DNA from: Chitinophaga sp. Ak27
GTDB lineage: Bacteria > Bacteroidota > Bacteroidia > Chitinophagales > Chitinophagaceae
Assembly: GCF_012726295.1 (NCBI RefSeq)
Contig: NZ_JABAOB010000001.1
Span: 62,001-126,000 of the forward strand
DNA length: 64,000 nt
Reading direction: 5' to 3'
Below the pieces are notes generated by a model. That model did not search any database. It was not told the origin of the DNA and saw only the letters and a list, made by a program, of their open reading frames with translations. Below, one piece after another: positions 8,357-16,119 of the stretch (positions are counted from its first letter, which is position 1; every line of letters starts with the position of its first letter). Both the position numbers and the translations under genes were made by a program.

Positions 8357-10738
8357 ATGATCAGGAATTTTTTTAAGGTGGCTTATCGCAGCCTGCTCCG
8401 CAACAAAGGCTTCTCCTTCATCAATATCACAGGACTAGCTATCGGCATGGCAGCTGCCGTCCTCATCCTACTCTGGATACAGCACGAACTGAGTTACGAC
8501 CAGTTCCATACCAATAAAGACCGCATATACGAGGTGTGGAACCGGGTACCGCTCGATGGTAAAGTACAATGCTGGGGCAGTACTTCCACCTTGCTGGGAC
8601 CTATTCTTGAAAAAGACCTGCCCGAAGTAGAACGGGTAGCCAGAGCCAGTTATAATAACGACTATCTCTTCACAATCGGCGACAGGAAAATGATGAAGAC
8701 AGGTAGCGCAGTAGATTCGGGCTTCCTGCAAATATTCAGCTTTCCTATGTTGGAAGGCAACGCTGCTACGGCCCTTACTGATCCACATTCAGTAGTGCTC
8801 ACCGCAACAGCTGCCAAAAGCCTGTTTGGCAATGAACCCGCCATGGGCAAAGTGGTGAAAATAGGTAATAAGGATAATTTCACCGTAACGGGCATCCTGA
8901 AAGACCTGCCCTCCAATTCAAAATTCAATTTTGAGTGCCTGCTTCCCTGGGAATATCTGAAAGCCAATAGTGACCGACAGGATTTTGGCTGGGGCGACAA
9001 CAGCACCCCTACCTATGTGCTGCTCAAACCCCATACAAACTTCACCGCCGTAGCTAATAAACTAAAAGACCTGAAGCAACATTACCACGACGAATCCAAA
9101 ACCCTCCACTGGGAACTCTTCATGTACCCGCTGGACCGCTGGCGTTTGTATTCCAGTTTCACCAACGGCCAGGAAGATGGTGGTGGTCGTAGTACCTTTG
9201 TAAAACTTTTCAGCATCATTGCAGGATTTATATTATTGATTGCCTGTATCAATTTCATGAACCTGAGTACTGCCCGCAGTGAAAAACGCGCCCGGGAGGT
9301 CGGTATCCGGAAAGTGGTAGGCGCCCAGAAGATGTCGCTCATTGGCCAGTTTATCGGTGAATCTATATTCCTCGCATTCCTGGCAGGGATAGTGGCGCTG
9401 TTCATTGTACAGCTAAGCCTGCCGGCCTATAATCAATTCACGTCAAAAAAATTATTCATTGATATCAGTAACGCCTATACGTGGATCGCTTTTTTCGGTT
9501 TTATCCTCTTCACCGGCCTGCTGGCAGGCAGTTACCCGGCTTTCTTCCTTTCTTCTTTCCAGCCGGTAAAAGTGTTAAAGGGTACCTTTAAAAGAACACA
9601 TGCGCTGATAACACCCCGGAAAGCATTGGTGGTACTGCAATTCTCTTTTGCCATTGTGCTGATCATCTGTACCATTATCGTAAAGCAGCAAATTGACTAT
9701 GCCCGCGAACGGGAAACAGGTTATAACCGCGATCGCCTGGTTTATCATGCCCTGACCGGCGACCTCGCAAAAAATTATGTTTCTATCCGGGAAGAGCTGC
9801 TAAGTACCGGCATTGCTACTTCCGTTACTAAAACCAATTCGCCACTTACAGAAAGGTGGAGCGATGGCTGGGGCCAGCAGTGGGAAGGTAAAGATCCCAA
9901 CGATCGTACTGATTTCGATAGGTTTATGGCCGACGAAGCCCTTGGCGCCACCGCCGGGCTGCAGTTTGTGCAAGGGCGCGATTTCGATCTGAAAAAATAT
10001 CCTACCGACTCTACGGGGCTAATTATAAATGAGTCGTCGCTGAAAGTGATGAAGTTTAAAGACCCAATCGGCAAGATAGTATCTGACCTGGGTACAGATT
10101 ATCATATTGTAGGCGTGATCAGGGATTTTATTCTCACCAGTCCCTACGAGCCTACCCGCCCTATATTAATCTGTGGCGCAAAAAGCAGTTTCTTAACGTT
10201 TAATGTGATGCAAATAAAGCTGAATGGTCAGCATAGCGTCACCGCCAACCTCGAAAAAGCAGCCGGCATTTTCAAAAAATATAACCCGGATTTTGTTTTT
10301 GAACCGAAATTTGTGGATGCAGCGTATGCCCGGAAATTTGAGAGTGAACAGCAGCAAGGTACGCTTGCCGGATTGTTTGCCGGCCTGACTGTATTTATTT
10401 CCTGCTTGGGTTTATTTGGGCTCACCACCTATATGGCAGAAACCAGGGTGAAAGAAATCGGGGTGCGGAAAATCATGGGGGCTTCGGTAGCCAATATCAC
10501 TGCCTTGTTATCGAAAGACTTCGTAAAGCTCGTGATCATTTCTTTCTTTATAGCAGCGCCTTTAGCCTGGTGGGGAATGCACAAATGGCTGGAAAGTTAT
10601 GCCTACCGCGTAAGCATTGCCTGGTGGGTATTTGCAGCAGCGGGCATCTTATCCGTGTTCATTACGTTACTAACGGTCAGCTACCAGTCGATCAGAGCGG
10701 CCATCGCTAACCCTGTAAAAAGCCTTAGAACAGAATAA
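8357..10738 (+). CDS. MacB/FtsX-family ABC transporter permease
   Basis: A 793-residue inner-membrane permease with the duplicated architecture common in Bacteroidota: an N-terminal TM helix (ITGLAIGMAAAVLILLW), a periplasmic MacB_PCD domain, three FtsX TM helices (from about residue 285), a second MacB_PCD domain (about 430-650), and three more TM helices. The motif EKRAREVGIRKVVGAQ, repeated near the C-terminus as ETRVKEIGVRKIMGAS, is diagnostic of this family. Relatives act in mechanotransmission, lipoprotein release or peptide export with a separate ATPase. No ATPase is encoded nearby. The gene stands alone behind a sigma-54-like promoter and a palindrome, and is followed by a hairpin. 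The substrate is unknown. Confidence 0.93.
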   Translation: MIRNFFKVAYRSLLRNKGFSFINITGLAIGMAAAVLILLWIQHELSYDQFHTNKDRIYEVWNRVPLDGKVQCWGSTSTLLGPILEKDLPEVERVARASYNNDYLFTIGDRKMMKTGSAVDSGFLQIFSFPMLEGNAATALTDPHSVVLTATAAKSLFGNEPAMGKVVKIGNKDNFTVTGILKDLPSNSKFNFECLLPWEYLKANSDRQDFGWGDNSTPTYVLLKPHTNFTAVANKLKDLKQHYHDESKTLHWELFMYPLDRWRLYSSFTNGQEDGGGRSTFVKLFSIIAGFILLIACINFMNLSTARSEKRAREVGIRKVVGAQKMSLIGQFIGESIFLAFLAGIVALFIVQLSLPAYNQFTSKKLFIDISNAYTWIAFFGFILFTGLLAGSYPAFFLSSFQPVKVLKGTFKRTHALITPRKALVVLQFSFAIVLIICTIIVKQQIDYARERETGYNRDRLVYHALTGDLAKNYVSIREELLSTGIATSVTKTNSPLTERWSDGWGQQWEGKDPNDRTDFDRFMADEALGATAGLQFVQGRDFDLKKYPTDSTGLIINESSLKVMKFKDPIGKIVSDLGTDYHIVGVIRDFILTSPYEPTRPILICGAKSSFLTFNVMQIKLNGQHSVTANLEKAAGIFKKYNPDFVFEPKFVDAAYARKFESEQQQGTLAGLFAGLTVFISCLGLFGLTTYMAETRVKEIGVRKIMGASVANITALLSKDFVKLVIISFFIAAPLAWWGMHKWLESYAYRVSIAWWVFAAAGILSVFITLLTVSYQSIRAAIANPVKSLRTE

Positions 10739-10751
10739 CTGAAAACTATAT

Positions 10752-10773
10752 GCGGGGCTGTGGTCAGCCCCGC
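10752..10773 (+). terminator. GC-rich hairpin after the FtsX permease
   Basis: Perfect 9-bp stem GCGGGGCTG/CAGCCCCGC with loop TGGT, 13 bp after the stop codon. The following TCTCATT is only a weak U-tract. The rest of the 345-bp gap up to 11083 is AT-rich and holds one further inverted repeat (10969-10994) but no gene I can support. Confidence 0.65.
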
Positions 10774-10968
10774 TCTCATTCCGACTTCACTATCGATCCA
10801 ACCTGTTTTACATTTGCCTCAAAAGCCGTACTCCGGTGAGATGAATAGCTGTTTAGAAAAGCTGGCATTGATAAGATGAATGGATTTGGATGTTTGTTAA
10901 AAAATTTCTATTTTAATGGCATGACAATGACTGTGATGTTATAAAACCTTCCTGACGTATACTCAGAC

Positions 10969-10994
10969 AATATGCCATATTCCAGTGGCATATT
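10969..10994. promoter_or_regulatory. 9-bp inverted repeat upstream of the PhyH-like gene
   Basis: AATATGCCA (10969-10977), an 8-bp spacer, TGGCATATT (10986-10994): a perfect dyad about 90 bp before the ATG at 11084. The 11-mer CCAGTGGCATA that covers the right arm recurs at 11172-11182, inside the 5' end of the gene. It is a candidate operator, and the regulator is unknown. Confidence 0.4.
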
Positions 10995-11083
10995 TAACCC
11001 TATCACATACTTTTCTCTGTTAATTTTATTTGTCCTCAGCAGCAGGATTGCTGTGCTATGGACCTAACATTAAAATAAATTTC

Positions 11084-11869
11084 ATGGCAGATATATTAAG
11101 CAAACAGGAAATCGATCAATTTATTACAGATGGATTCATTCGGATAGACCATGTATTTTCGCCGGCGCTTGCCAGTGGCATAGTAGATATCTTATGGCAG
11201 GATATTCCATTTAAAAAATTGGCCCCTGAAACCTGGACAGAACCGGTAATTCGCCTGGGCATGTATAATCAACAACCATTTATAGATTCAGTCAACACAC
11301 CCGGATTGCATTCCATATTTAACGATTTAGTAGGTGAAAATAAATGGATACCATGTCGTAGTGTGGGAACATTCCCAATCAGGTTTCCTTCAGATAAACA
11401 GCCCAACGACACGGGTCTGCACGTAGATGCGAGCTTCCCTGGAGATGACCCGGCTGATTATCTTAAATGGCGTGTTAATATAAAGTCCAAAGGACGCGCG
11501 TTGTTGATGTTGATTTTATATTCGGATGTAACGGAAGCAGATGCTCCAACGGTCATCTATAAAAAGTCACATATCGATGTGGCAAAGCTTTTATATCCGG
11601 AAGGCGACAAGGGGCTTTCCTTTTTGGAGCTTACAGAGAAGTTGAACACCTTGCCCAGGCGGGAAGAAGTGTTGGCGGTTGGTCGGGCAGGTACAGTTTA
11701 TTTATGCCACCCTTTTTTAGTACATGCAGGACAGGCACATAAAGGACATACGCCTAAATTTATGGCCCAACCTCCTTTGTTGTTACAAAGCGAGTTAGTT
11801 ATCAGGGATGCTGTAGCGGGCTATATGCCGGTGGAGCAAGCTATTCGGTTAGCCATCAATGAATCATAG
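11084..11869 (+). CDS. Phytanoyl-CoA dioxygenase (PhyH)-like Fe(II)/2-oxoglutarate oxygenase
   Basis: A 261-residue soluble protein. The frame is open to 11030, but the ATG at 11084 (MADILSKQEIDQFITDGFIR) gives the usual family N-terminus. A likely iron-binding triad is visible: HVD within TGLHVDASF at about residue 113, and a distal His in CHPFLVHAGQAHKG. In place of the common distal Arg that binds 2-oxoglutarate there is PKFMAQP, with Lys. Family members hydroxylate lipids or small molecules, and the substrate here is unknown. The gene is monocistronic and converges on the response regulator gene across a hairpin. Its codons look more AT-rich than those of its neighbours, which could indicate transfer. 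Confidence 0.75.
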   Translation: MADILSKQEIDQFITDGFIRIDHVFSPALASGIVDILWQDIPFKKLAPETWTEPVIRLGMYNQQPFIDSVNTPGLHSIFNDLVGENKWIPCRSVGTFPIRFPSDKQPNDTGLHVDASFPGDDPADYLKWRVNIKSKGRALLMLILYSDVTEADAPTVIYKKSHIDVAKLLYPEGDKGLSFLELTEKLNTLPRREEVLAVGRAGTVYLCHPFLVHAGQAHKGHTPKFMAQPPLLLQSELVIRDAVAGYMPVEQAIRLAINES

Positions 11870-11906
11870 CACAAGTTTAATTACAGTTTATTCACCAAAG
11901 ATGAAG

Positions 11907-11929
11907 TGGCTGGCCCTTTGGGCCAGCCA
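11907..11929. terminator. Shared hairpin between convergent genes
   Basis: Perfect 10-bp stem TGGCTGGCCC/GGGCCAGCCA with a TTT loop, placed between the PhyH-like gene and the response regulator gene. Neither side has a clear U-tract, so efficiency is uncertain. Confidence 0.6.
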
Positions 11930-11944
11930 ACGCAGGGAAATACA

Positions 11945-12577
11945 TTATAACAGTTGTTGCTCCGCAGCCATCCGGATAAGTGCCGCAGTGTTGCCGGCTT
12001 CAAACTTCTGCATCAGGTTGCGGCGGTGTGTTTCCACGGTAAACTGACTCACACATAGCTCTTCTGCAATGCTGGCAGAGGTTCTGCCGGCAGCGATCAT
12101 ACTCAGCACCTGTTTTTCCCGCTTGGTGAGGTGCGGCGTGGCTTTGGGCTCATTTTGCAGGGGGCGGGTCATGATCGCCATCACTTCCGCACTGAAGGCT
12201 ACTTTTCCATCCAGCACATCATGCACGCAGCGGACCAGTTCTTCGGAGGATGCGTTCTTCAGCAGGTATCCGCTGGCGCCTTGTTGCAGCATTTGCAGGA
12301 TAATACTGCGTTCATTGTGGTTGCTGATAATAAGTACTTTTGTTTCCGGAGATGTTTTCTTGATTTGTTTACATACCTCTACCCCGCTGATATCCGGGAG
12401 TGTAATATCCAGCAGAACGATATCAATAAAACCGGCGCCGGGCAAAAAAGATAAAAAGGCCTGGCCGGCAGTAAAGGTGGCTACCACCTGCAGAGCTTCA
12501 TTGGCCTGTAATAAAGTGGATAACCCTTCTATTACAATAGGATGATCATCTACAATAACGATGTTATTCATTGACAT
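11945..12577 (-). CDS. NarL/LuxR-family response regulator
   Basis: A 210-residue response regulator. The receiver domain has the acidic pair (VIVDDHP), the phospho-acceptor Asp in VLLDITLPD (about residue 57) and the conserved Lys in LLKNAS. The C-terminal LuxR-type helix-turn-helix reads LTKREKQVLSMIAAGRTSAS followed by IAEELCVSQFTVETHRRNL. Its start overlaps the 3' end of the histidine kinase gene by 14 bp, so the two are translationally coupled and should form a cognate pair. Targets cannot be read here. The promoter lies upstream of the kinase gene. Confidence 0.95.
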   Translation of the reverse strand: MSMNNIVIVDDHPIVIEGLSTLLQANEALQVVATFTAGQAFLSFLPGAGFIDIVLLDITLPDISGVEVCKQIKKTSPETKVLIISNHNERSIILQMLQQGASGYLLKNASSEELVRCVHDVLDGKVAFSAEVMAIMTRPLQNEPKATPHLTKREKQVLSMIAAGRTSASIAEELCVSQFTVETHRRNLMQKFEAGNTAALIRMAAEQQLL

Positions 12578-14519
12578 TAAGTTCTATGTTGATCGTAGTT
12601 CCCTCGCTTACCACCGAATCGATTTCAATTTTTCCTTTGAGGAAGTCGATGCGGTTACGAATATTATCCAGCCCCATCCCCTTCTTTGTGGTAGCGGGAT
12701 TAAAGCCTCTCCCGTTATCTTCGACAGACAGATAGAAGATATGCTGGTTCTGGCTGCATTGCAGCATGATCTTGTCGGCCCCGGCGTGTTTGATAGCGTT
12801 GGCCAGCAGTTCCTGGGCAATGCGATAAATCAGGATCTGAGTTTTCTCCGGCAGGTCATGTTGCACGCCCAGCGATTGGAAATCGATCGATAAGCCCGGT
12901 GCCATATTTAGCTCGCACATATCTTTCAATGCGGTTTCCAGTCCAAAGTTCAACAGCGATTCCGGCATCATATTACGTGCTATTCTTCTTAGCTCGCTCA
13001 CGGAACTATCGAGTTGCCCGATGATCTGGAACAGCTTTTCGTCCTGGAGTACGCTGGCCGTGCCGGAAAGGTTCATTTTCACTCCCGCCAGCATACCTCC
13101 CAGCCCATCGTGCAGATCGCGGGCCAGTCGCCTCCGCTCGCCCTCCTCTCCTTCCAGCATGGCTTTGGTGACGTCGAGCTCTTTCTGTTGTACGATCTCC
13201 TGCATTTTCCGGGCGGCCAGCTTTTTCTGATTCCTATAATAAGACAGGGCCCCTATTCCCAACACCAGCAACAACATAAATGCGGATGCCACCAATCCTG
13301 TAATCAGCCAGGCATTTTTGGTAGATAAGGCGGCCTTTTCATTCTTCGCTTTCAGGGCAGTGATTTCCTGCTTGTTTTCTGCATTCCTGAATTTGATCTC
13401 CAGGGCGTTGATATCCCGTTGTGTACGGGTTTTATACAGGCTATCACTCAAGCGGCTATACGTTTCCAGGTAATGGTAGGCCTGGGGAAAATTTCCCAGG
13501 CCTACGTACGCAGAGGTTAGTCCCTTCAATACCTTCACCCGGTTATAATCAAGGCTTGTGAGGCTTTCGTCTGCTATCAACCGTAACAGGAGATCCCTGG
13601 CGGCCGTATAATTTTTCATCTCTAGCAGGGTTTCGGCTTTCATCATTTCCAGTTCATCCACCCTGCTTGCGGCATTTATCCCGCTGGATGCTGCAATCCC
13701 TTTATCAAAGCTGACCAACGCAGCGGCATATGCTTTCATCTTATGATTGTAAAGGCCCTCCACCATGTAATAGCCGGTATACAAACCCGTTTCCGGATAT
13801 GGTGCCAGCAATATTTTCATCGTATCCAGTATATCCCTGGCCGCAACATACTTCCCCAAGTTGATATAATTTTCTCCCGCCCGGTAAAGCGCCACCAGCA
13901 ACCTGCTGGGTTCTTTGGCAGCAGGTTTCAGGATAGCGATAGCATGACTGAAGTATTGTTCTGCTTTTTCATATTGCTCGGTATTCGTAAATGCGATGGC
14001 TACGTTGGTATACTCAGAACCCAGCAGGGAACTGTCACCCGATAAGACCGCCAGCGGAATAGCTTTATTCAGTATCAGGTCAATAAAAGTTGCATCATCA
14101 TCTTTTCCCTGTTGCTGTACCGCATAATTCTGCCAGGCGTTGGAGCGAAGCAGGTAGGCATTTTTAGAAGTGTCGTTGCGCAGCAGGGAATCTACTTTCA
14201 TATAGCAGGCTTCACTCCGTGGCACGTCTTCATTGAAATACAGGTATCCTTCATGCGCAAAGGTCTGCGCCCACATCAAAGGATAATTTTTCGCCAGGCG
14301 CCGCGCTTCCATCAGGTATTGAGCGGCCCTGGCCTTATCGGTATTCATCCAGCAAAATACCAACAAGGTATTGAGTTTGGACTTTACGCTGTCGTTGGTT
14401 GCTTTCTGCAACAACAACGCTACACTGTCGGCATATCCTTTTTGATGTAAAGGCAATTGGGCTACAGATGCTACAGACAGGTATATGAAAAAACAAAAAA
14501 CTAGCAGAAACCGGGTCAT
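12564..14519 (-). CDS. TPR-containing sensor histidine kinase (HisKA_3 type)
   Basis: A 651-residue membrane kinase. A signal peptide (LLVFCFFIYLSVASVAQ) is followed by about 350 residues of tetratricopeptide repeats in the periplasm, a coiled segment, one TM helix (LITGLVASAFMLLLVLGIGA, about 400-425), and a cytoplasmic HisKA_3 dimerisation domain with the phospho-accepting His in RRLARDLHDGLGGMLAGVK. The HATPase_c domain follows (NAIKHAGA, DNGRGFNP, KGMGLDNIRNRI). This is the NarX/DesK type of kinase that pairs with LuxR-type regulators, consistent with the 14-bp overlap with the downstream regulator gene. The TPR sensor suggests that a protein partner, not a small ligand, is sensed. That is inference. 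Confidence 0.94.
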   Translation of the reverse strand: MTRFLLVFCFFIYLSVASVAQLPLHQKGYADSVALLLQKATNDSVKSKLNTLLVFCWMNTDKARAAQYLMEARRLAKNYPLMWAQTFAHEGYLYFNEDVPRSEACYMKVDSLLRNDTSKNAYLLRSNAWQNYAVQQQGKDDDATFIDLILNKAIPLAVLSGDSSLLGSEYTNVAIAFTNTEQYEKAEQYFSHAIAILKPAAKEPSRLLVALYRAGENYINLGKYVAARDILDTMKILLAPYPETGLYTGYYMVEGLYNHKMKAYAAALVSFDKGIAASSGINAASRVDELEMMKAETLLEMKNYTAARDLLLRLIADESLTSLDYNRVKVLKGLTSAYVGLGNFPQAYHYLETYSRLSDSLYKTRTQRDINALEIKFRNAENKQEITALKAKNEKAALSTKNAWLITGLVASAFMLLLVLGIGALSYYRNQKKLAARKMQEIVQQKELDVTKAMLEGEEGERRRLARDLHDGLGGMLAGVKMNLSGTASVLQDEKLFQIIGQLDSSVSELRRIARNMMPESLLNFGLETALKDMCELNMAPGLSIDFQSLGVQHDLPEKTQILIYRIAQELLANAIKHAGADKIMLQCSQNQHIFYLSVEDNGRGFNPATTKKGMGLDNIRNRIDFLKGKIEIDSVVSEGTTINIELNVNE

Positions 14520-14693
14520 GTAAACAAAGTAATTAACAATTGCTGATATAAACGAAATAAATCAAAATATACTGGAAAACCAGTAGAAAAGAAATACAGG
14601 TTATCAGGATTGACTGGTAGCACGCCCTGACGCTACCTTTACATCTGCAGAGAAACCGAACTGCAAGGATGCATAAACATTAAAATTTCAATT

Positions 14694-15083
14694 ATGAAAC
14701 TATCACAGAAACTACTGCTATTATCTACATTGTTGTTGGCCTTGGTTTTTACCGCCTGTAAAGGAAAGAAAGATGATCCGGCTCCATCCGGACACAAAAT
14801 TAAATTCAAAGCGATAGCCACCGCCGGCTCCAAAATTACGAACACACAATTCGGAGCATCTGGTGGTGAAGTTACCAGCGCGTCCAACCTCAATGTTACC
14901 ACCTGGGAAAGTCCGGAAGTAACCTATCCCGGCAACGTAGTAAGCGTGTACCTGGGCGTAGGCGGCGACGGCAAAGACGCTAATGCTGTACTGAAAGCGC
15001 AAATCTATGTAGATGGTGTGCTGAAAAAAGAAAGTGTGACTACCGGTACTGTATTTATTGCGAACGTTATTTATACATTTTAA
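14694..15083 (+). CDS. Small putative lipoprotein
   Basis: A 129-residue protein with a lipoprotein signal (LLLALVFTACKGKKDD, lipobox FTAC). The mature part is a short, Gly/Val/Thr-rich, probably all-beta domain ending in IANVIYTF. The tail pattern (YVDGVLKKES, then a short strand) resembles small Ig-like accessory lipoproteins of Bacteroidota, but I do not recognise a named family. The gene stands alone, divergent from the kinase gene (174-bp gap) and followed by a large nested hairpin. The function is unknown. Confidence 0.75.
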   Translation: MKLSQKLLLLSTLLLALVFTACKGKKDDPAPSGHKIKFKAIATAGSKITNTQFGASGGEVTSASNLNVTTWESPEVTYPGNVVSVYLGVGGDGKDANAVLKAQIYVDGVLKKESVTTGTVFIANVIYTF

Positions 15084-15087
15084 CCCT

Positions 15088-15138
15088 CATCACCCATCGG
15101 CTCCCCTGGCGATGACCGGGGAGCCTGGTTGGGTGATG
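15088..15138. terminator. Nested inverted repeat between convergent genes
   Basis: Two stacked perfect stems: CATCACCCA/TGGGTGATG (15088-15096 with 15130-15138) enclosing GGCTCCCC/GGGGAGCC (15099-15106 with 15118-15125). It lies between the small lipoprotein gene and the hxlR-type gene. There is no poly-T on either side, so it may act as a shared terminator or an mRNA 3'-end stabiliser. Confidence 0.6.
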
Positions 15139-15163
15139 CGGTATCTTCTCTCTCCCAAAAAAA

Positions 15164-15514
15164 TTATACTCTCTTTACATCCCGCATATGCTCACTGGCC
15201 CATTCTGCCAGCCGGTATAAATGCGGTAACAGGCTTTCTCCCCGGGCAGTTAATGTATACTCCACCCGCGGCGGGATTTCAGGATATAGCTGCCGGGATA
15301 TCAACCCATCTTCCTGCAAACGCTTCAAGGTAGCCGTCAGCATCTTCTGCGAAACATCTCCGATCCTTTCCTGCAACTCATGATAGCGCAGGGGACTTTC
15401 TCCCCGGTCCAGTGTAATCATCACTAATACCGTCCATTTATCGCCAATACGGTCAAATACATCCCTTACCGGGCAGAAGTCGACGCTGCTATCATTTTTA
15501 AAAAAAACTTTCAT
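15164..15514 (-). CDS. HxlR-family transcriptional regulator
   Basis: A 116-residue winged-helix regulator. The family hallmark CPVRDVFDRIGDKWTVLV is present, with Cys14 at the position used for redox or electrophile sensing in HypR/YodB-type members. The wing region (ISRQLYPEIPPRVEYTLTA) is typical. It is transcribed divergently from the DoxX-like membrane protein gene with a 157-bp shared region that contains a small dyad at 15581-15593. HxlR proteins usually regulate the divergent neighbour and often respond to aldehydes, quinones or disulfide stress. The response here is inferred. Confidence 0.93.
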   Translation of the reverse strand: MKVFFKNDSSVDFCPVRDVFDRIGDKWTVLVMITLDRGESPLRYHELQERIGDVSQKMLTATLKRLQEDGLISRQLYPEIPPRVEYTLTARGESLLPHLYRLAEWASEHMRDVKRV

Positions 15515-15580
15515 GTTAATGGCTTGATTTTCATCATTACATACCTCTGGGTGCGTAAGACACCAATACGTGCCTTATTT

Positions 15581-15593
15581 GTTGATATACAAC
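15581..15593. promoter_or_regulatory. Candidate HxlR operator
   Basis: GTTG-ATATA-CAAC dyad in the middle of the divergent region between the hxlR-type gene and the DoxX-like gene. Position and symmetry fit a dimeric winged-helix regulator. It is short, so chance occurrence is possible. Confidence 0.35.
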
Positions 15594-15671
15594 TAGTTAA
15601 TAGCTTCGTACCGACAAAAACCCCGCGGGGGGCTGCAATAATCATCAAATATAAAACCATCAGCGCACATC

Positions 15672-16028
15672 ATGAAACTAACGTATCGCATTTCCACTGT
15701 TCTCTTCTTATTATTAATGTTGGTCACCGCCATCACCGATGTGATGCGGATAGACCCGGTACTAAAAACTGTGCTGCACCTGGGATACCCGGCCTATCTG
15801 CCGCTAATGATTGGCGGTGGGAAGCTAGCAGGCATCCTGTTGTTGTCCCTGCCCCGCTATACCCGCTGGAAAGAATGGGCCTACGCTGGCTTTACGGTAT
15901 TATTTTTCAGCGCTGCCATCTCCCATGCGGTATCAGGAGATGACACCGGGAAAGTATTGTTTCCATTAGCCATGGAAGTACTACTGCTGGTATCCTATGT
16001 CAGCATGTGGCGAGAGATAAACAAATGA
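15672..16028 (+). CDS. DoxX-like four-helix membrane protein
   Basis: A 118-residue inner-membrane protein with four predicted TM helices and the DoxX-like pattern (LHLGYPAYLPLMIGGGKLAG, then RWKEWAYAGFTVLFF). Family members are linked to redox and thiol homeostasis and often lie beside HxlR, MarR or Rrf2 regulators. Here the gene is divergent from an HxlR-type gene, which suggests control by it. A second, different DoxX protein occurs at 47426-47857. Confidence 0.85.
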   Translation: MKLTYRISTVLFLLLMLVTAITDVMRIDPVLKTVLHLGYPAYLPLMIGGGKLAGILLLSLPRYTRWKEWAYAGFTVLFFSAAISHAVSGDDTGKVLFPLAMEVLLLVSYVSMWREINK

Positions 16029-16119
16029 AATGATATATAATTCATCGATATTTAGCATCGAATCAAACATTAGTTTATTTTATGTGTTATTATGGTAAAA
16101 TGAAAAAGTAACGCCATAT

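Noticed and set aside
12069..12545. 158-codon plus-strand open frame
   Set aside because: It is antisense to the response regulator, whose receiver and HTH motifs are complete.
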